Origin: Stercorarius parasiticus
Taxonomy: Eukaryota > Chordata > Aves > Charadriiformes > Stercorariidae
Reading direction: 5' to 3'
DNA length: 64,000 bases
Assembly: GCA_013396915.1 (NCBI GenBank)
Contig: VWZL01000430.1
Location: 249,253 to 313,252 of the forward strand
Under the pieces are notes generated by a model that had not been told where the DNA came from, made no database searches, and saw only the letters and a list, made by a program, of their open reading frames with translations. Positions within the stretch are counted from its first letter, which is position 1. The number at the start of each line of letters is the position of its first letter. The position numbers were made by a program, and so were the translations under genes. Positions 12,501 through 22,556 of this stretch are shown one piece after another.

Positions 12501-15500
12501 TTTATTCTAAGCTGTTGAACGTGTGCTTTTCTTGAATGACCCTCGTTTTTATCACTGATTGCACTAGACTGGTTGCCCTAAGATTGCAACCTGCAGGCAG
12601 CCTCAGAAATTCGAATCAAGCAAAGCTGGCAGATTCCTGTTTCTGCTGCCAGGGGCTGAGCTGGCAGCTCTGTGTGAGTGGCTCAGCACAGCTGAGGTTG
12701 CCACTCGCCAGCAGTGTGGGGATGAGGTGCAGCTGTACCTGGGGGAGATCCTGTAAATGCATGTCATAGTGTGAGGGACTTCGTGTTTCTAATTGATGAA
12801 CTTAACATTGCAGATGCGAACTCGACAGAATTTGACCCCAAAACCACTCATCCAGTGGTGAGTTTATGGTGACTTGATTGTAATATCCTTACTGTGCTAG
12901 ACTTCTCTGCACATACCTGTTGGTACATTTAAGAGCTTTAATTATTATGTCTTGTGGCTTTTAAGTCCGTCTTCCATCATTTACTAATCTGAAAAGAAAA
13001 TGTCTTTGCCTAGTTAATGTATGGCAGTTACTGCTTCCTAGAAGATTGCAGTGCTTACTATATAGTTGAAAACTAATATTTTTATATTTTCATTTTTAAT
13101 CACACTTTTTCATAAAGCAAGGTGTTTTCTAAGAGGTAAAACGTTCTTAAAGGGCGGTTTGAAAGCTAACTGATTTCACAGACTGTTAAAGATTTGGTGG
13201 TATCCAAGTTCCACTGCACAACTGTTTAATTATGATCTCCGAAATTAACACAGGTAGACATGGATTCCTTGAAACGTTTGTGGACAGAATTCTGAACCTG
13301 CGTTTCTCATACCGCAGGCTCCATATGCCTTGTCCAGGGTCCACCATAATGATTGCCTTCTGCTATAATTTAAAGTGCTACTCAAAAGGAAAAAGTTTCA
13401 AAAAAACCAGCTTATGACGTTATTTATCAAAGTAGAAGTGATTCTGATTTGGGGATTTTTTTTCTGTAAATTTGATTTTTTGTTTGTTTAACATTTAGTT
13501 CGGTAAATAGCACAGTGTTAGTGTGTGGCTTTGACTGAGACCATTTCATATGCAAAAGCTTCCTGAATACCTGCATACATTCCATATGTCCTGCACAGCC
13601 TTTACTAGAAAACTCTGCTAAGTAATTTTTTTGGGTCTACTGTGCCAAACAAGAAATGTTCCTTGGGGTGATTTGCTTGTTTTCTGTATGGATTTTTTTT
13701 TTTTTTTTTTTATACCCCTTTTAACGTTTCTGGGTTAGAACAGCCCCAGAGTCTGCCTGGGACTGTTATTCCTCCCTCATCCTCTCCTCCCTCTCCAAAT
13801 GCTTTCTGCAGGTCATAGACATGCCAGAACATAATCCTGGGCAAATGGGCGGAACCATGAGGCTTGGCAAGAGAAGAACGCTCTTCCAAACCAAGAATTC
13901 AATCATGAGTAAGGCATTTCTTACCTCTTTTGGAAGTGTTTCCTGGGAATGACGTGCATGTATGGTGGGTATGGGGAAGGGACCCTGGGAGTGTTAGAGC
14001 ATCCTTGAATGGTCAATATTTGCAGGCTTTTTTCTGGTAGTGAAATGGAGATCAATGAATTTGGTCCCCCGAGAAGTGGCAGATTCTCATGGATGCCATT
14101 CATATGAACTTGTTAAAACTTGCCAAACTCGTGCAGACTGTTCGACATTTGCTCTAAGAAATGTCTTCCTTTTGGTGCAGGGAAGCTGTATGGAGATCAT
14201 GATTTCTTGGAAGAGAGACATAGACACAGATTTGAGGTAAAAATGCTGTTGTAGGTGTTGAGCTTTTCTGTGCAATCCAAAGACAAGAGATCATGAGTTT
14301 TCTTGCTTCTGGTCTTCTAGGTCAATCCAGAATTGAAAAAGTGTTTTGAAGAGCAAGGTTTGAAGTTTGTAGGCCAGGATGAGGAGGGAGAGCGAATGGA
14401 AGTGGTTGAGTTGGAAGGTGAGTACTTAAGCAATTAGTTTGTGGGTGTAGGTATTTACAAGGGAAAGTGTTTGGAGGGTAATTGAGGAGTTTTTTGTGTG
14501 ACCAGGCCAGGCTCTCTCAGAATTACACTGAAAAAAGAATCCCATGTGGCTGTCCGGTTAGGGACAAAAGGCAGGATAGAAATGACACCTCTTCCCCATC
14601 ATCAGGCTTCAGTGTGATCAGTGCTTTAACTGCAGTTCAGCCACAGGCTTCAGAGACTTGACATTAATATATTCTGTTCTTTCTTTTAGAGCATCCTTTC
14701 TTTGTTGGTGTTCAGTATCACCCTGAATTCCTCTCCAGACCAATTAAGCCATCTCCCCCATACTTCGGCCTCCTCTTGGCATCTGCAGGAAGACTCACAC
14801 ATTACCTGCAAAAGGGCTGCAGGCTCTCACCCAGGTAGGTTGAAGGAAGACACCAGTCAGAACTCTCATGGGGCAGTGCTGCTTCCTACAGGATAAACTG
14901 GAGAAACCTATTGGCATAGAGTTACTGCGAGGTAGCTAGGGGGTATTTGCAGCACTTCTTCTTTCCACTCTTTCTTTGAAACCTCTTGTCTTACATTTTA
15001 AGATTGATTGTAGTGCCATAGAGCTGTCCGGCAGGGAGGTCCCGAATTCAGGGAGCATAACTCTGCAGTCTTGTGGCAGTCAGAGGTGTTTGCGGAAACT
15101 ACAGCTGGGCCTGCTCTTTTGGGTGATTGGAGACCTCCTGGGGTTTTCCCCATGATCCTTGTAGAAGTCCTAGGTACAGGCTGGTCCTTAAGAAACTTGT
15201 TCCTGTTGCTGGTTTAAGGAATGGGCCCTGGTGGTTGCAGCTTCATTTTTTTTTTTTGTTCTGCTGACTTAAGCTTTCTTTTTTCTCAGTTTGCAAAGAA
15301 ACTTACGTTTTGAGTAGACTTAATAGCACATTTACTTCTCACTCCCTAATGCCCTGCAGTTCTGCTCAGCAGATGTGGCAATATGCAACAAATAACATAA
15401 TCTTGGTGGTGACCCATTTTCCTCATAGAAGAGAACACAGAGGATTTGCTTGTGTAGCCGGAGTGCTAACGTGCACTAAACAAAAAAACCCTAACTAAAT

Positions 15501-17260
15501 GCAGAAGAGAAATAACACTGAATGTATTAAACTAAATCAATGCAAAAAGGAAAATATTGGCCTTTCTGGGTCGAGCTGCAATGCATCTGCACCGCAGGAA
15601 TTCCTGTGTTGCTGTCTGGACAACGGCTGTCACTTGTGCTCTGGCTGATCTGCTCTGAAGAGAGTTTCTGTGTGAAGATGCCTCCTTTCAATGCTTCCAA
15701 GGGTTGAGGGATATTTTAATTTCCTGCTTTTGTACACGTGAGTTTGAAATGGCTTCTCACAGCAGAGGAGCTGAAGTTTCCTCTGTACTGCAGCATCTTA
15801 AGTCAGTATTACCTGCTGTTGGAGTCTTTTGTGATTGTGGTCACAAAATGTTTCATGGTTAGCACATAATCTAAAAATACTGGTGGCAGTTATAGGCCAG
15901 CCTGTACTCCCACTTATTCCTGTGCCCTTGTAACTCTTATCACGTTTTCAGGTAAGTCTCATCATTGCACTCTCTTGAGGTTTGCAGGCGCCACCAAATA
16001 GCGGGGAACAGACTACACACTTGAGGATGGGATCACTGTTTGCGGGGACTGGGCTGGAGCAGTGGGCCAACAGGGACCTGATGAGGTTTCACATAGACAA
16101 ATGCAGAGTCCTGCATCTAGGAATCCCTTGCAGTAACACAGGCTGGGGACTGAGCAGCTGGGGATCAGCTCTGCTGACGGGGTCTTGGGAAACAGCAAAC
16201 TGAACATCAGCCGGCAGTGTGCGCTGGCAGCAAAGGAAGGACGAGCAGCATCCTGGGCTGAATGAGTAAGAGCACAGATGGTAGAGGGAGAGAAGCGATT
16301 CTCTCTCTTTACTTGACATTTGTTAGACCACACCTAGAATATTCTGTGTGGTTTGGGGTCGCCCAGTACAAGTAAAACATCAATAAATTGGAGAGAATTT
16401 AGTGGAGGGCTACTAAGGTGGTCAGGAGGTTAGAGTACTTGTCCGGTGAGGAGAGGCCAAAGGAGCTGGGCTTGTTCAGCCTGGAGAAGGGAAGGTTTTA
16501 CGGGGGACTAAGAGCAGCCTGCCAGCACCTACAAAAACGTTAGCAAGAAGGTGAAAACGGGATCTTTACAGAAGTGCATGGTGGGAGGATGAGACGCAAT
16601 GGATATAAGTTGAAATAAGAGAGGTTCTGACAGGATATAAGGAAAATCTTTTTCACCATTAGATCAGTCACGCATTGGTGCAAGTTCCCCAGAAAGGCTG
16701 CACAGTCTCTGTCCTTGGAGGATTTCAGAATGCAACTGGATAAAGGTCTGAGCAGCCGTGTCTGATGTGATAGCTGTCCCTGCGCTGTAGCTGTCCTGAG
16801 CTCCCTTCCGATCTGAATTATGCTGTGAATCTGAAAAAGCTGTTTAATGGATTAAAGGCAATCAGCTGTTACTGGGAAGCTGAAATAGAGTGGCTTACGG
16901 GTGGTTAACCAGTCTCCTATCTCCTGTTTAATGAATTTTATTTAGAATAACTTTGCCTTATAAAATGCCTATTATATCTGTAATATTTTTAAATCACAAA
17001 CCTTAGAATTGATGATGACTCAGCCCTATTTCCAAAGGGACAGCTATATGAGGAATTCTGTGCGCTCTGCTTTTCAGCCTCAGCTAGCAGTACTTACTAC
17101 CAAACCCTGCTAATTCCTGATGCAAATCTAGGTCTAATAAAGCTCCATAAAACAAAATCTTTCTGAATTCTGCAGGGACACCTACAGCGATAGAAGTGGC
17201 AGCAGCTCGCCCGACTTGGAGATAACGGAGCTGAGGTTTCCATCAGTAAATCATGACTGA
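415..17260 (+). CDS. CTPS1: CTP synthase 1 (16 exons, 5' partial)
   Basis: ATP-dependent CTP synthase: converts UTP to CTP using glutamine-derived ammonia, the final step of de novo pyrimidine synthesis in the cytosol. Exons: 415-585, 1357-1457, 2688-2804, 4239-4322, 4579-4659, 7163-7314, 8593-8725, 10198-10286, 11213-11307, 11881-11943, 12814-12857, 13812-13908, 14181-14236, 14321-14417, 14690-14834 and 17176-17260. They join in frame to 1610 nt, giving 535 complete codons after a split Gly plus a TGA stop; with 55 missing N-terminal residues this equals the 591 of human CTPS1. An N-terminal amidoligase domain (to about residue 270) precedes a class I glutaminase domain (about 300-560) with the complete Cys399/His526/Glu528 triad. 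CTPS1 rather than CTPS2 is shown by [20 protein letters not shown] and the tail ending FPSVNHD. His355, known to be needed for filament assembly in human CTPS1, is kept. The start codon and promoter are outside the window. Confidence 0.97.
1357..1457 (+). CDS. CTPS1: CTPS1 exon, residues 113-146
   Basis: Follows a TTTTTCAG acceptor. Encodes [15 protein letters not shown] and continues to QVCVIE. It ends on a whole GAG codon. The donor GTTTGT is weak, lacking a purine at +3, but no other GT keeps the conserved frame. Confidence 0.95.
2197..2316 (+). repeat. Imperfect tandem duplication, period about 65 bp
   Basis: CTGCATGT(A/G)TCCAAAACC followed by ACTCTATATA and later GAAATTTTGCTTCTC occurs twice in a CTPS1 intron. 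The second copy lacks about 14 bases of the spacer. Confidence 0.85.
2688..2804 (+). CDS. CTPS1: CTPS1 exon, residues 147-185
   Basis: Thirty-nine whole codons between CTTTTAG and GTAAGG. Carries the signature [13 protein letters not shown] of the amidoligase nucleotide-binding site, then [20 protein letters not shown]. Confidence 0.96.
4239..4322 (+). CDS. CTPS1: CTPS1 exon, residues 186-213
   Basis: Twenty-eight whole codons between GACCAG and GTAAGG. Encodes [19 protein letters not shown] and LGLSPDL; the GEQKTKPTQ(N/H)SV stretch is a highly conserved CTP synthase segment near the subunit interface and UTP/CTP site. Confidence 0.96.
4579..4659 (+). CDS. CTPS1: CTPS1 exon, residues 214-240
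   Basis: Twenty-seven whole codons between TGTTAG and GTAAAA, running from [10 protein letters not shown] to FCHVEPEQ. Human CTPS1 has Val where this copy has Ile214, a conservative change. Confidence 0.95.
5852..6640 (+). mobile_element. CR1 LINE, 5'-truncated
   Basis: About 790 bp of the CR1 3' end in a CTPS1 intron: the end of ORF2 (frames reading NGILGG and VILPLCSAL) and the 3' UTR closing with TTCTGTGA. The frame is broken and there is no 5' end. Same orientation as CTPS1. Confidence 0.9.
7163..7314 (+). CDS. CTPS1: CTPS1 exon, residues 241-291
   Basis: Begins after GAACAG and ends two bases into an Arg codon (donor GTGAGC). Encodes [20 protein letters not shown] and on through [18 protein letters not shown], the end of the synthetase domain and start of the interdomain linker. 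Confidence 0.96.
8593..8725 (+). CDS. CTPS1: CTPS1 exon, residues 291-335
   Basis: Completes the split Arg and opens the glutaminase domain: [19 protein letters not shown], then [16 protein letters not shown]. Donor GTAGGG. Confidence 0.96.
9582..9596 (+). repeat. Poly-A run
   Basis: Fifteen A in a CTPS1 intron. No retroposed gene body is recognisable upstream. Confidence 0.9.
10198..10286 (+). CDS. CTPS1: CTPS1 exon, residues 336-365
   Basis: Follows TTCACAG and ends two bases into an Asp codon; donor GTAAGA. Encodes [20 protein letters not shown] and on to KLCGA. His355 of the RYHEAW motif is the residue required for human CTPS1 filament (cytoophidium) packing. The EPDTLQ stretch differs from human EPITSQ. 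Confidence 0.95.
11213..11307 (+). CDS. CTPS1: CTPS1 exon, residues 365-397
   Basis: Follows CATGCAG, donor GTGAGA. Encodes [19 protein letters not shown], whose GGFGVRG loop forms the oxyanion strand of the glutaminase site, and ends at PFL one base into the Gly before the nucleophile elbow. Confidence 0.96.
11881..11943 (+). CDS. CTPS1: CTPS1 exon with catalytic Cys399
   Basis: A 63-nt exon between TTCTGCAG and GTAATT. Encodes [20 protein letters not shown], with the glutaminase nucleophile Cys399 in the G-V-C-L-G-M elbow. Confidence 0.96.
12814..12857 (+). CDS. CTPS1: CTPS1 exon, residues 418-432
   Basis: A 44-nt micro-exon between TTGCAG and GTGAGT, encoding [14 protein letters not shown]. 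Its end falls in GTG-GTGAGT, and the conserved frame fixes it after the first GTG. Confidence 0.93.
13693..13711 (+). repeat. Poly-T run
   Basis: Nineteen T, about 100 bases upstream of the exon at 13812. Confidence 0.95.
13812..13908 (+). CDS. CTPS1: CTPS1 exon, residues 433-465
   Basis: Between CTGCAG and GTAAGG. Encodes [20 protein letters not shown] then [12 protein letters not shown]. The GGTMRLG segment is the lid loop that couples UTP/GTP state to glutaminase activity in this family. Confidence 0.96.
14181..14236 (+). CDS. CTPS1: CTPS1 exon, residues 465-483
   Basis: A 56-nt exon between GTGCAG and GTAAAA, encoding [18 protein letters not shown]. The RHRHRFE motif is strongly conserved in CTP synthases and lines the ammonia/glutaminase active-site region. 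Confidence 0.95.
14321..14417 (+). CDS. CTPS1: CTPS1 exon, residues 484-516
   Basis: Between TTCTAG and GTGAGT. Encodes [20 protein letters not shown] and continues [12 protein letters not shown]; it ends one base into Glu516. Confidence 0.95.
14690..14834 (+). CDS. CTPS1: CTPS1 exon with catalytic His526/Glu528
   Basis: Between CTTTTAG and GTAGGT. Encodes [20 protein letters not shown], where the VQYHPE motif supplies His526 and Glu528 of the catalytic triad, then [10 protein letters not shown] and the end of the glutaminase fold. Confidence 0.96.
16020..16833 (+). mobile_element. CR1 LINE, old diverged copy
   Basis: In the last CTPS1 intron. The CR1 order is recognisable (ORF2 end from [12 protein letters not shown], then the 3' UTR), but it has many indels and a decayed tail near 16820. 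More diverged than the other copies, so probably older. Confidence 0.8.
17176..17260 (+). CDS. CTPS1: CTPS1 last exon, C-terminal regulatory tail
   Basis: Follows CTGCAG after a 2.3-kb intron. Completes Arg564 and encodes [20 protein letters not shown] then FPSVNHD and TGA. The Ser568/Ser571/Ser573-575 cluster, phosphorylated in human CTPS1 (including a GSK3 site at Ser571), is kept. Residue 578 is Leu here against Ser in human. Confidence 0.96.
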
Positions 17261-17476
17261 TTCCTGGTAACTTTTAATAACCTCAACCTCGTGGAAAAAA
17301 TTTCTTGCCTGTTTTTTCCTCCTGGCATCTGAATGTTTCACATCACTTGGTAGAAACTGGCACACCATGAAAAGTGCTGGTGCTCACACACATGTTCCAG
17401 CTGTGCTGAGGGATGCATAGTACCTCGTGTCTGTGTAACAGATGTGGGTGGGTATTTCCTTAGCAAATTGACACAT

Positions 17477-17482
17477 AATAAA
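17477..17482 (+). promoter_or_regulatory. Candidate proximal CTPS1 poly(A) signal
   Basis: AATAAA 217 nt after the stop codon. Its use would give a 3' UTR of about 240 nt. Confidence 0.35.
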
Positions 17483-19489
17483 GTGTAAAAATAGATGCAG
17501 GAGTTTGAGATTAAATTCAAATAAAGAAACAAAGCACAAATATAGCGCACATTCCTGAATGGAGGCAAAGCTGAGCAAGGGGGTACTGGATTTGGAAAGT
17601 TTAGTATTTTGGGAGCGTTCTCTCACCTTTGCCAAATAACATTTTTGAAATAGCCATTCTCCCCCATTTCTTGAAACATCAGGTTTCTCTCTCAAACCAG
17701 TGGACTTGAGCTCTGAATTGCAGCAGCTGCTGCAGACGTTGCATGGATGTCAAAATTGGTTGTGTATAATCCAGTGTTTAGGGGGGGTGGCACTAAACCC
17801 TAGCATTCAAACTCCACCAGCAAAAAAGGTAGACTTAATTTTTAAGTGAGTTCTCCCTTTGTGTGGTAGGTCATTGGGGATGTAAGACGTTTTCCCGCTG
17901 CTCTGGCTGGTTTTGTGTGGTGGTTTTGGAGAAGTTAAGCAGCATTTGTGCACACACATGTCGAGTGAGAGCAGGGGTTTATTGCTGAATGCCAGGGGAC
18001 CAGGGATGTCCAATCCTTCCTCCCTCCCCCTTTCCTTCATGTAAGAGATGCTTCCAAAATTAACTGCAGAGTGAAAACGAGGGTTAGCCCGAGTCTAGCA
18101 CAGAAGTACTTGCCCATCCCTGTCTATGGGACTGGGCCTTTGCGGTGCTGAAGGCAGCTGGGGTCACTGGGTGTTGGGTTGTTCCAGAGCTGGTACGGTA
18201 GCAAACTAAAAGCCTCTCTGTAAATTTTTATCCTCCTGAAGATATCATGAAACTTCGTCTCACTGACAGTATCCACTGTGCTCCTTAATGTGACAAGTCT
18301 GGGTGCTGTGAGGCTTAAGGGCTGTCCCCAAATGAAGCTGTAGGGAAAGTGACACTGGCACGTGTGGTGAGTCCCCTGGCTGGCTGGCTGGCCTGCTGGT
18401 GCACGTCTCAGCTCAACTCTCTTAATAGCTGCAGCGTAATGAAGATTTTCCTTTGGTACCAGCCATGGGCGGTGCTGGGAGGGCATGAAGTTAATTCTCA
18501 GCTTAACAGTGCTCACTCCCTAGCATTTATTTGAACATCGACTTCTAGAACGAGCTTGCCCTCTTGGGGCTGTAATACACTGATCTTAATGTTGCCATTG
18601 TGCCCCTATAAAACTAATAGACATCTTTTGTGCTGGGAAGCGTTGGCAGGTCCCGCGTGTTGTGGGGTGACGTGTGTAAGAGGCTTCAGTGTGCTGCGCA
18701 ATTCCAGCCTGTTGCTCTCCACTGTCAGTAATTCCTGCTCCTTTTCTTTCTCCAGATGTGTCTTCGCTGAAGAGAAGAGTCTTCATTAGATTTTCCAGGC
18801 ACTCTTACAGCAATAGCTTGAACACTGTCAGCTTTGGGCTTTCTTAAGTTATGGTTTTATTATTTTCGTTATGAAATCATGTCCTTTTATTTCCTCAGCT
18901 CTTCTGTCCTTTGTTTATTTTCTGTGTAGACTGTTTATTTCTGGATGAGAGCTCATCACATCTCTAGACTTTCTTCAGTTTAGCACTGTCTTGGAGATAA
19001 AAAGCAAATTTGGGTTTGGGATTTGATGTGTTGGGGAGAATCCAGTTGCACGCTTCCTTTCTAGCGCATGGTAACGCTGGCATGAGTTTAGATCTTGGGC
19101 ACTGGCAGTTGAGTTGCTTTCTCCACCTTTTCTGCTCCCTCAGCAGTCTTTATTGCTTACTGGTGAAACGATGTGGGTGACACTGGATTTTGGGGGCTCA
19201 CTCAGTGGTTGAGCTGTGCTGTGCTGCAGAGGATGGGCCTGTTCAGCTTTATGCAGTCATCGTGTTTTGGGTTTGTTTTTTTTTTTTGTGAGTGAAATTT
19301 TCTGTTTTGTTTTTTTCAGTAGTATTTAAAAACTTGTGGCACTGGGGGTCTTGGTGCATTCATTGCCGGCAATGAACTTTTTTTTTAACCAGGAAAATCA
19401 TCCTGGAATAGAGTTAATCTGGAACATGATCAGCTCCAACTGTGATACGTCACTCTGCAGGGATGTGATAAGCTTGGATCATGTAGGGG

Positions 19490-19549
19490 GAGGAAAAAAA
19501 AAGAAAAAAATGGGGGGGGGGGGAAAAACCCCAAAAACCCCCCAAAACT
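19490..19549 (+). repeat. Purine tract with G12 run and following C runs
   Basis: A-rich stretch, then twelve G (19512-19523), A5, C4, A5 and C6 (to 19543), inside the putative CTPS1 3' UTR. The G and C runs could pair. Confidence 0.95.
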
Positions 19550-20480
19550 GTCAGGAGAGCCCATCATTGCCTGAACTGAGGCAGAACTGTTAGCCCTTTC
19601 CATGCCAGTGTTTGCTGGTGCTGCTTCTTGGGCTGGGAAATTTCAACTCCTTGCATCAAGGGGAGGTACAGAGAAGAAAGTGAACTACTTTCAGATGCTG
19701 CCTTTAACCGCTCCCGTTGGGATTGGCCTTGGACTGAACAGTTCATGGTGCTTCTTTTTGTTGGTTGGAAGTGGAGCCTTCTGTTGCCTTTTTCTGTCTG
19801 GCGGAGCCGCGTGTCCCGCACCTGATGCAATACCAATGCTGTCTCCGCGGGGAGGGGCGTTGCGATTTGCCTACAGCATTACTCAGTCCCGTCCGTAGAT
19901 GTAGGTGTAGATGTTTGCTGTCCTGCGCTGGCGAGCTCAGCTTTCCAATCCTTTTTTTTCCCCCCCCTGCCTCTTGCAGTATAAGCAAGACAGTTTTTGA
20001 TCTTTGGTAATTTAGAAGAAAGGAACAAAGCGTCTCGGCTGTCTGAAGCATCATACGTTCAGAACTCTTCAGTTGGTTGAAGTTTGGAGAAAGCTGTATG
20101 GCTGGAGCCTGGCTGAGTACTAACTCCTGTGGCGTCTGATGCCAAACTTCATTAAACACTGTCCTGTCTCATCTTAAGTGATCTTTCCTACAGCCCCTCT
20201 TGCTTTATTCCTCAATTACTTTACATATACCCTCTAAAGCTGCTTTTAGCCCGGAAAGCTTTGAGCATTCTTCCTGTGTGCCAATTGTAACAATGCTGGG
20301 AAAATGATCAACCCAGTGGAGATGCGCTCTGTTCTGAACAAACACTGGCCGGGACGCGGCCGGATCTCTAGCAGTGTGAGATCATCCTTATCTGTAGCAC
20401 AACTTTGTTTTCTTTCTCCTGAAATGTTTTTGTTTTGGCCAAAACTGTGCAACTGACTTGGCCATTAAATGCTTATTTGT

Positions 20481-20486
20481 AATAAA
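20481..20486 (+). promoter_or_regulatory. Candidate distal CTPS1 poly(A) signal
   Basis: AATAAA, with an ATTAAA 17 bases upstream and a T/G-rich stretch (about 20506-20520) downstream. It lies just before the change to GC-rich sequence, which suggests the end of the CTPS1 transcription unit. Confidence 0.5.
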
Positions 20487-20505
20487 ATGAATAACTAGCC
20501 AAGGG

Positions 20506-22340
20506 CTTGCTGTATTGCTTCCATAGCTCAGGGGGAGAAAGAGGACTGAAGTACTGATTGTCTAATTTTAAATAATTGCAATGTAAGCGAGAAAAAAGTC
20601 TGTTAGCTGTATTTGCAGTGGTTTTTAGACATGTATTTCTAAATTATGGATGGAGAAACCCAGGGAATCCGGACTGAGCCTGCAGCCCATGCAGGGCAGG
20701 AAAAATGACGATTTTCAATTGAATTGTGCTGGAAGCTGCCTGTTGGGGGGTTTGCTCCCTCCTTCTCCGCAGGGGGAGAGCCGCTTGCCTGCTGGTGGCC
20801 CAGGGCCGTGTCTTTGGGCTGCGTGGCCGTGCTGAGCTGTCACTGCTGCCGCTTGCTCCCTGGGGACAAGTGTCCCGGGGGCCACCTTTGCCTGGGCGCG
20901 GGGCTTGGGGCACCCTGCGGTTGCCAGCCGCTGCCCTTGGGCCGCCACCTCGGGCTCTGGGGAGGGTGGGGGAGTGCTTTCTCCCCTCACTCCTCATCTG
21001 GCCTTGCTCTGGAGCGCAGGGGCAGGGCTGGGTCCTGACTGCGAGACCTGGATGCTCCCTGAGCCCGAGGGCTGTTTGGGTCAGAGGCACCTGATCAGAG
21101 GTCCTGGGGTACACAGTGAGCCCCGAGGCTGCAGGAGAGACCTGGGCTGCTCCTCCTAATCTCCCGGTGCTGGACCTCCAGGACCAGCCAAGATCCCTTC
21201 TCCCCAGCAGCACCCGCCTCGCTGCCCTCCCCGGGGACTGGGTGCCTCTCTGGTGCCTTCTCCAGCCACCAGCTTCTTCCCTTCGCCGCCAGCCCTCAGG
21301 AGGTGTCACAAGGGGCTCCAGGCACAGCTCCACCCGGGACACAAACCCCAGGTGAGACCCACCTCAGCTTCACCCCCACCTCCTCGTGGTGCCACCGGAG
21401 ACTGGTCCTGCCGAGCCTGGGGAACGTGCAGAGCACCCTGGTGGGTGCTGCAGGTGCCCCGAGCAGGGTGTGGGGCTGCGCCAGTCCGTGCCCCAGCCCC
21501 CTCCCTGTGGCATGGAGTCACCCCCAGCAGCTCACAGCAGCTCCTGGCTGACCCACAGCTGCCCAGATGTGGGGCCTATGGTCATGACAATGGTCTACAT
21601 TGGCAAGCAGTGGGGGGCTCATAGCTCAGCTGTCCCCCCTCACCTTGTGCCCACCTGCTGTTACCTGCCTCAAGGCACCGTCGTGGGGCAGATGTGCAGA
21701 TTTGAGGGGTGTCTGCACAGGGATGGGTTCGAGGACTTCAGCTGGGGGCCGATCCCTGCCCCAACAGCCCCACAGGCTCCAGGCAGGAATTGTGAAAGCC
21801 TCTGCCCACGCTGCTGCCGCTCCTGCGCGTCCCTGTGCAGCTGCGCTCCTGGAGCAGGAGCCGGCGGTGCCCAAGGGCTCCAAGCGGCGCTGGAAGAGGG
21901 GTGGTGTTCATGGAGCCCCTCCACCCCACGTGCACTGCAGCACAGGGGCCTGCAGTGCCTCCGACAGGGATGCTCCCGGGGAAAAACATCCTGGAGAGCA
22001 GCGACTAGCTGTGTTGGACTGGACCAAATGATGCTGGAGGCGTTTGAGAGGCAGCACTGCAAAGAGCAGAAGCCCGGGGGGTGTGGGAGGGGCTGCTGCT
22101 CCTCGCTGTCCCCACCAATGAGCCCCCCATTCATCGCGTCACCAGATTGCTGTGTTGGTTTGTTTTCTCAGCCCCAGTCTGCCCCAGCTCTCCCACAGGA
22201 GCCGGGCAGGGGTTTGCCGTCCTGAGGCGATGCTCCATGGCCTGTCCCTGCACCCCCAGGCCCCCCCCACGGCGGGCAGCCTGGGGAGACGCTGCAGTGG
22301 CCCGGCCCAGTGCTCCCATCAGTGCACACACAACCAGCGG
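20506..22340. other. GC-rich interval between convergent 3' ends
   Basis: Composition rises sharply after about 20.65 kb. Long open frames occur on both strands at once (up to 279 codons), as expected when GC content removes stop codons. None shows a recognisable domain. In human, SLFNL1 lies between these two genes; I see no AlbA_2/Schlafen-like frame here. Confidence 0.6.
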
Positions 22341-22359
22341 GGAGGAACTTAGTTATCCT

Positions 22360-22365
22360 TTTATT
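22360..22365 (-). promoter_or_regulatory. Candidate distal SCMH1 poly(A) signal
   Basis: TTTATT on the + strand, so AATAAA on the SCMH1 strand, inside an isolated AT-rich patch (22349-22390) in otherwise GC-rich sequence. Implies a 3' UTR of about 1.8 kb. Confidence 0.5.
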
Positions 22366-22550
22366 TATAAACAAATCAACATAAAATAAGTGCAGAGGAA
22401 AGCACTGGCTGACCCCGCATGGGGACCTGTCTGCAGCGGGATCAGCGTCGGGTGGAAACGAGGGGCCGATGCCGTGGGTGACGGGGCTGGAGCCCCACCT
22501 CCCTCCAAGCACACGCTGCAGCGGGGACTGCAGCACAGACAAAAAGCCTT

Positions 22551-22556
22551 TTTATT
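22551..22556 (-). promoter_or_regulatory. Candidate alternative SCMH1 poly(A) signal
   Basis: AATAAA on the - strand, about 1.63 kb past the stop codon and 190 bases before the distal signal. Confidence 0.4.

Larger units (their letters stand above)
586..17175 (+). other. CTPS1: CTPS1 introns (15 intervals between exons)
   Basis: Introns range from 84 nt (14237-14320) to 2.5 kb (4660-7162). Apart from two CR1 copies, a diverged 65-bp tandem duplication and short A- or T-rich runs (for example 4459-4470, 8750-8773, 12494-12507), I see no RNA gene, further exon or mobile element. Open frames in them are short and lack conservation I can recognise. Confidence 0.7.
17261..20505 (+). other. CTPS1: Putative CTPS1 3' UTR
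   Basis: AT-rich, without a recognisable protein frame, from the CTPS1 stop codon to just past the last good AATAAA before the composition turns GC-rich. A much shorter UTR using the proximal signal near 17.48 kb is equally possible. cDNA 3' ends would decide. Confidence 0.5.

Noticed and set aside
20644..21342. 232-codon - strand frame as a possible SLFNL1
   Set aside because: Arg/Pro-rich with no AlbA_2 or Schlafen-like motif, and open frames on the opposite strand too.
21386..22225. 279-codon open frame on + in the GC-rich interval
   Set aside because: Overlapped by long frames in the other five frames. It has Cys/Pro/Ser-rich composition with no domain, and the length is explained by GC content.
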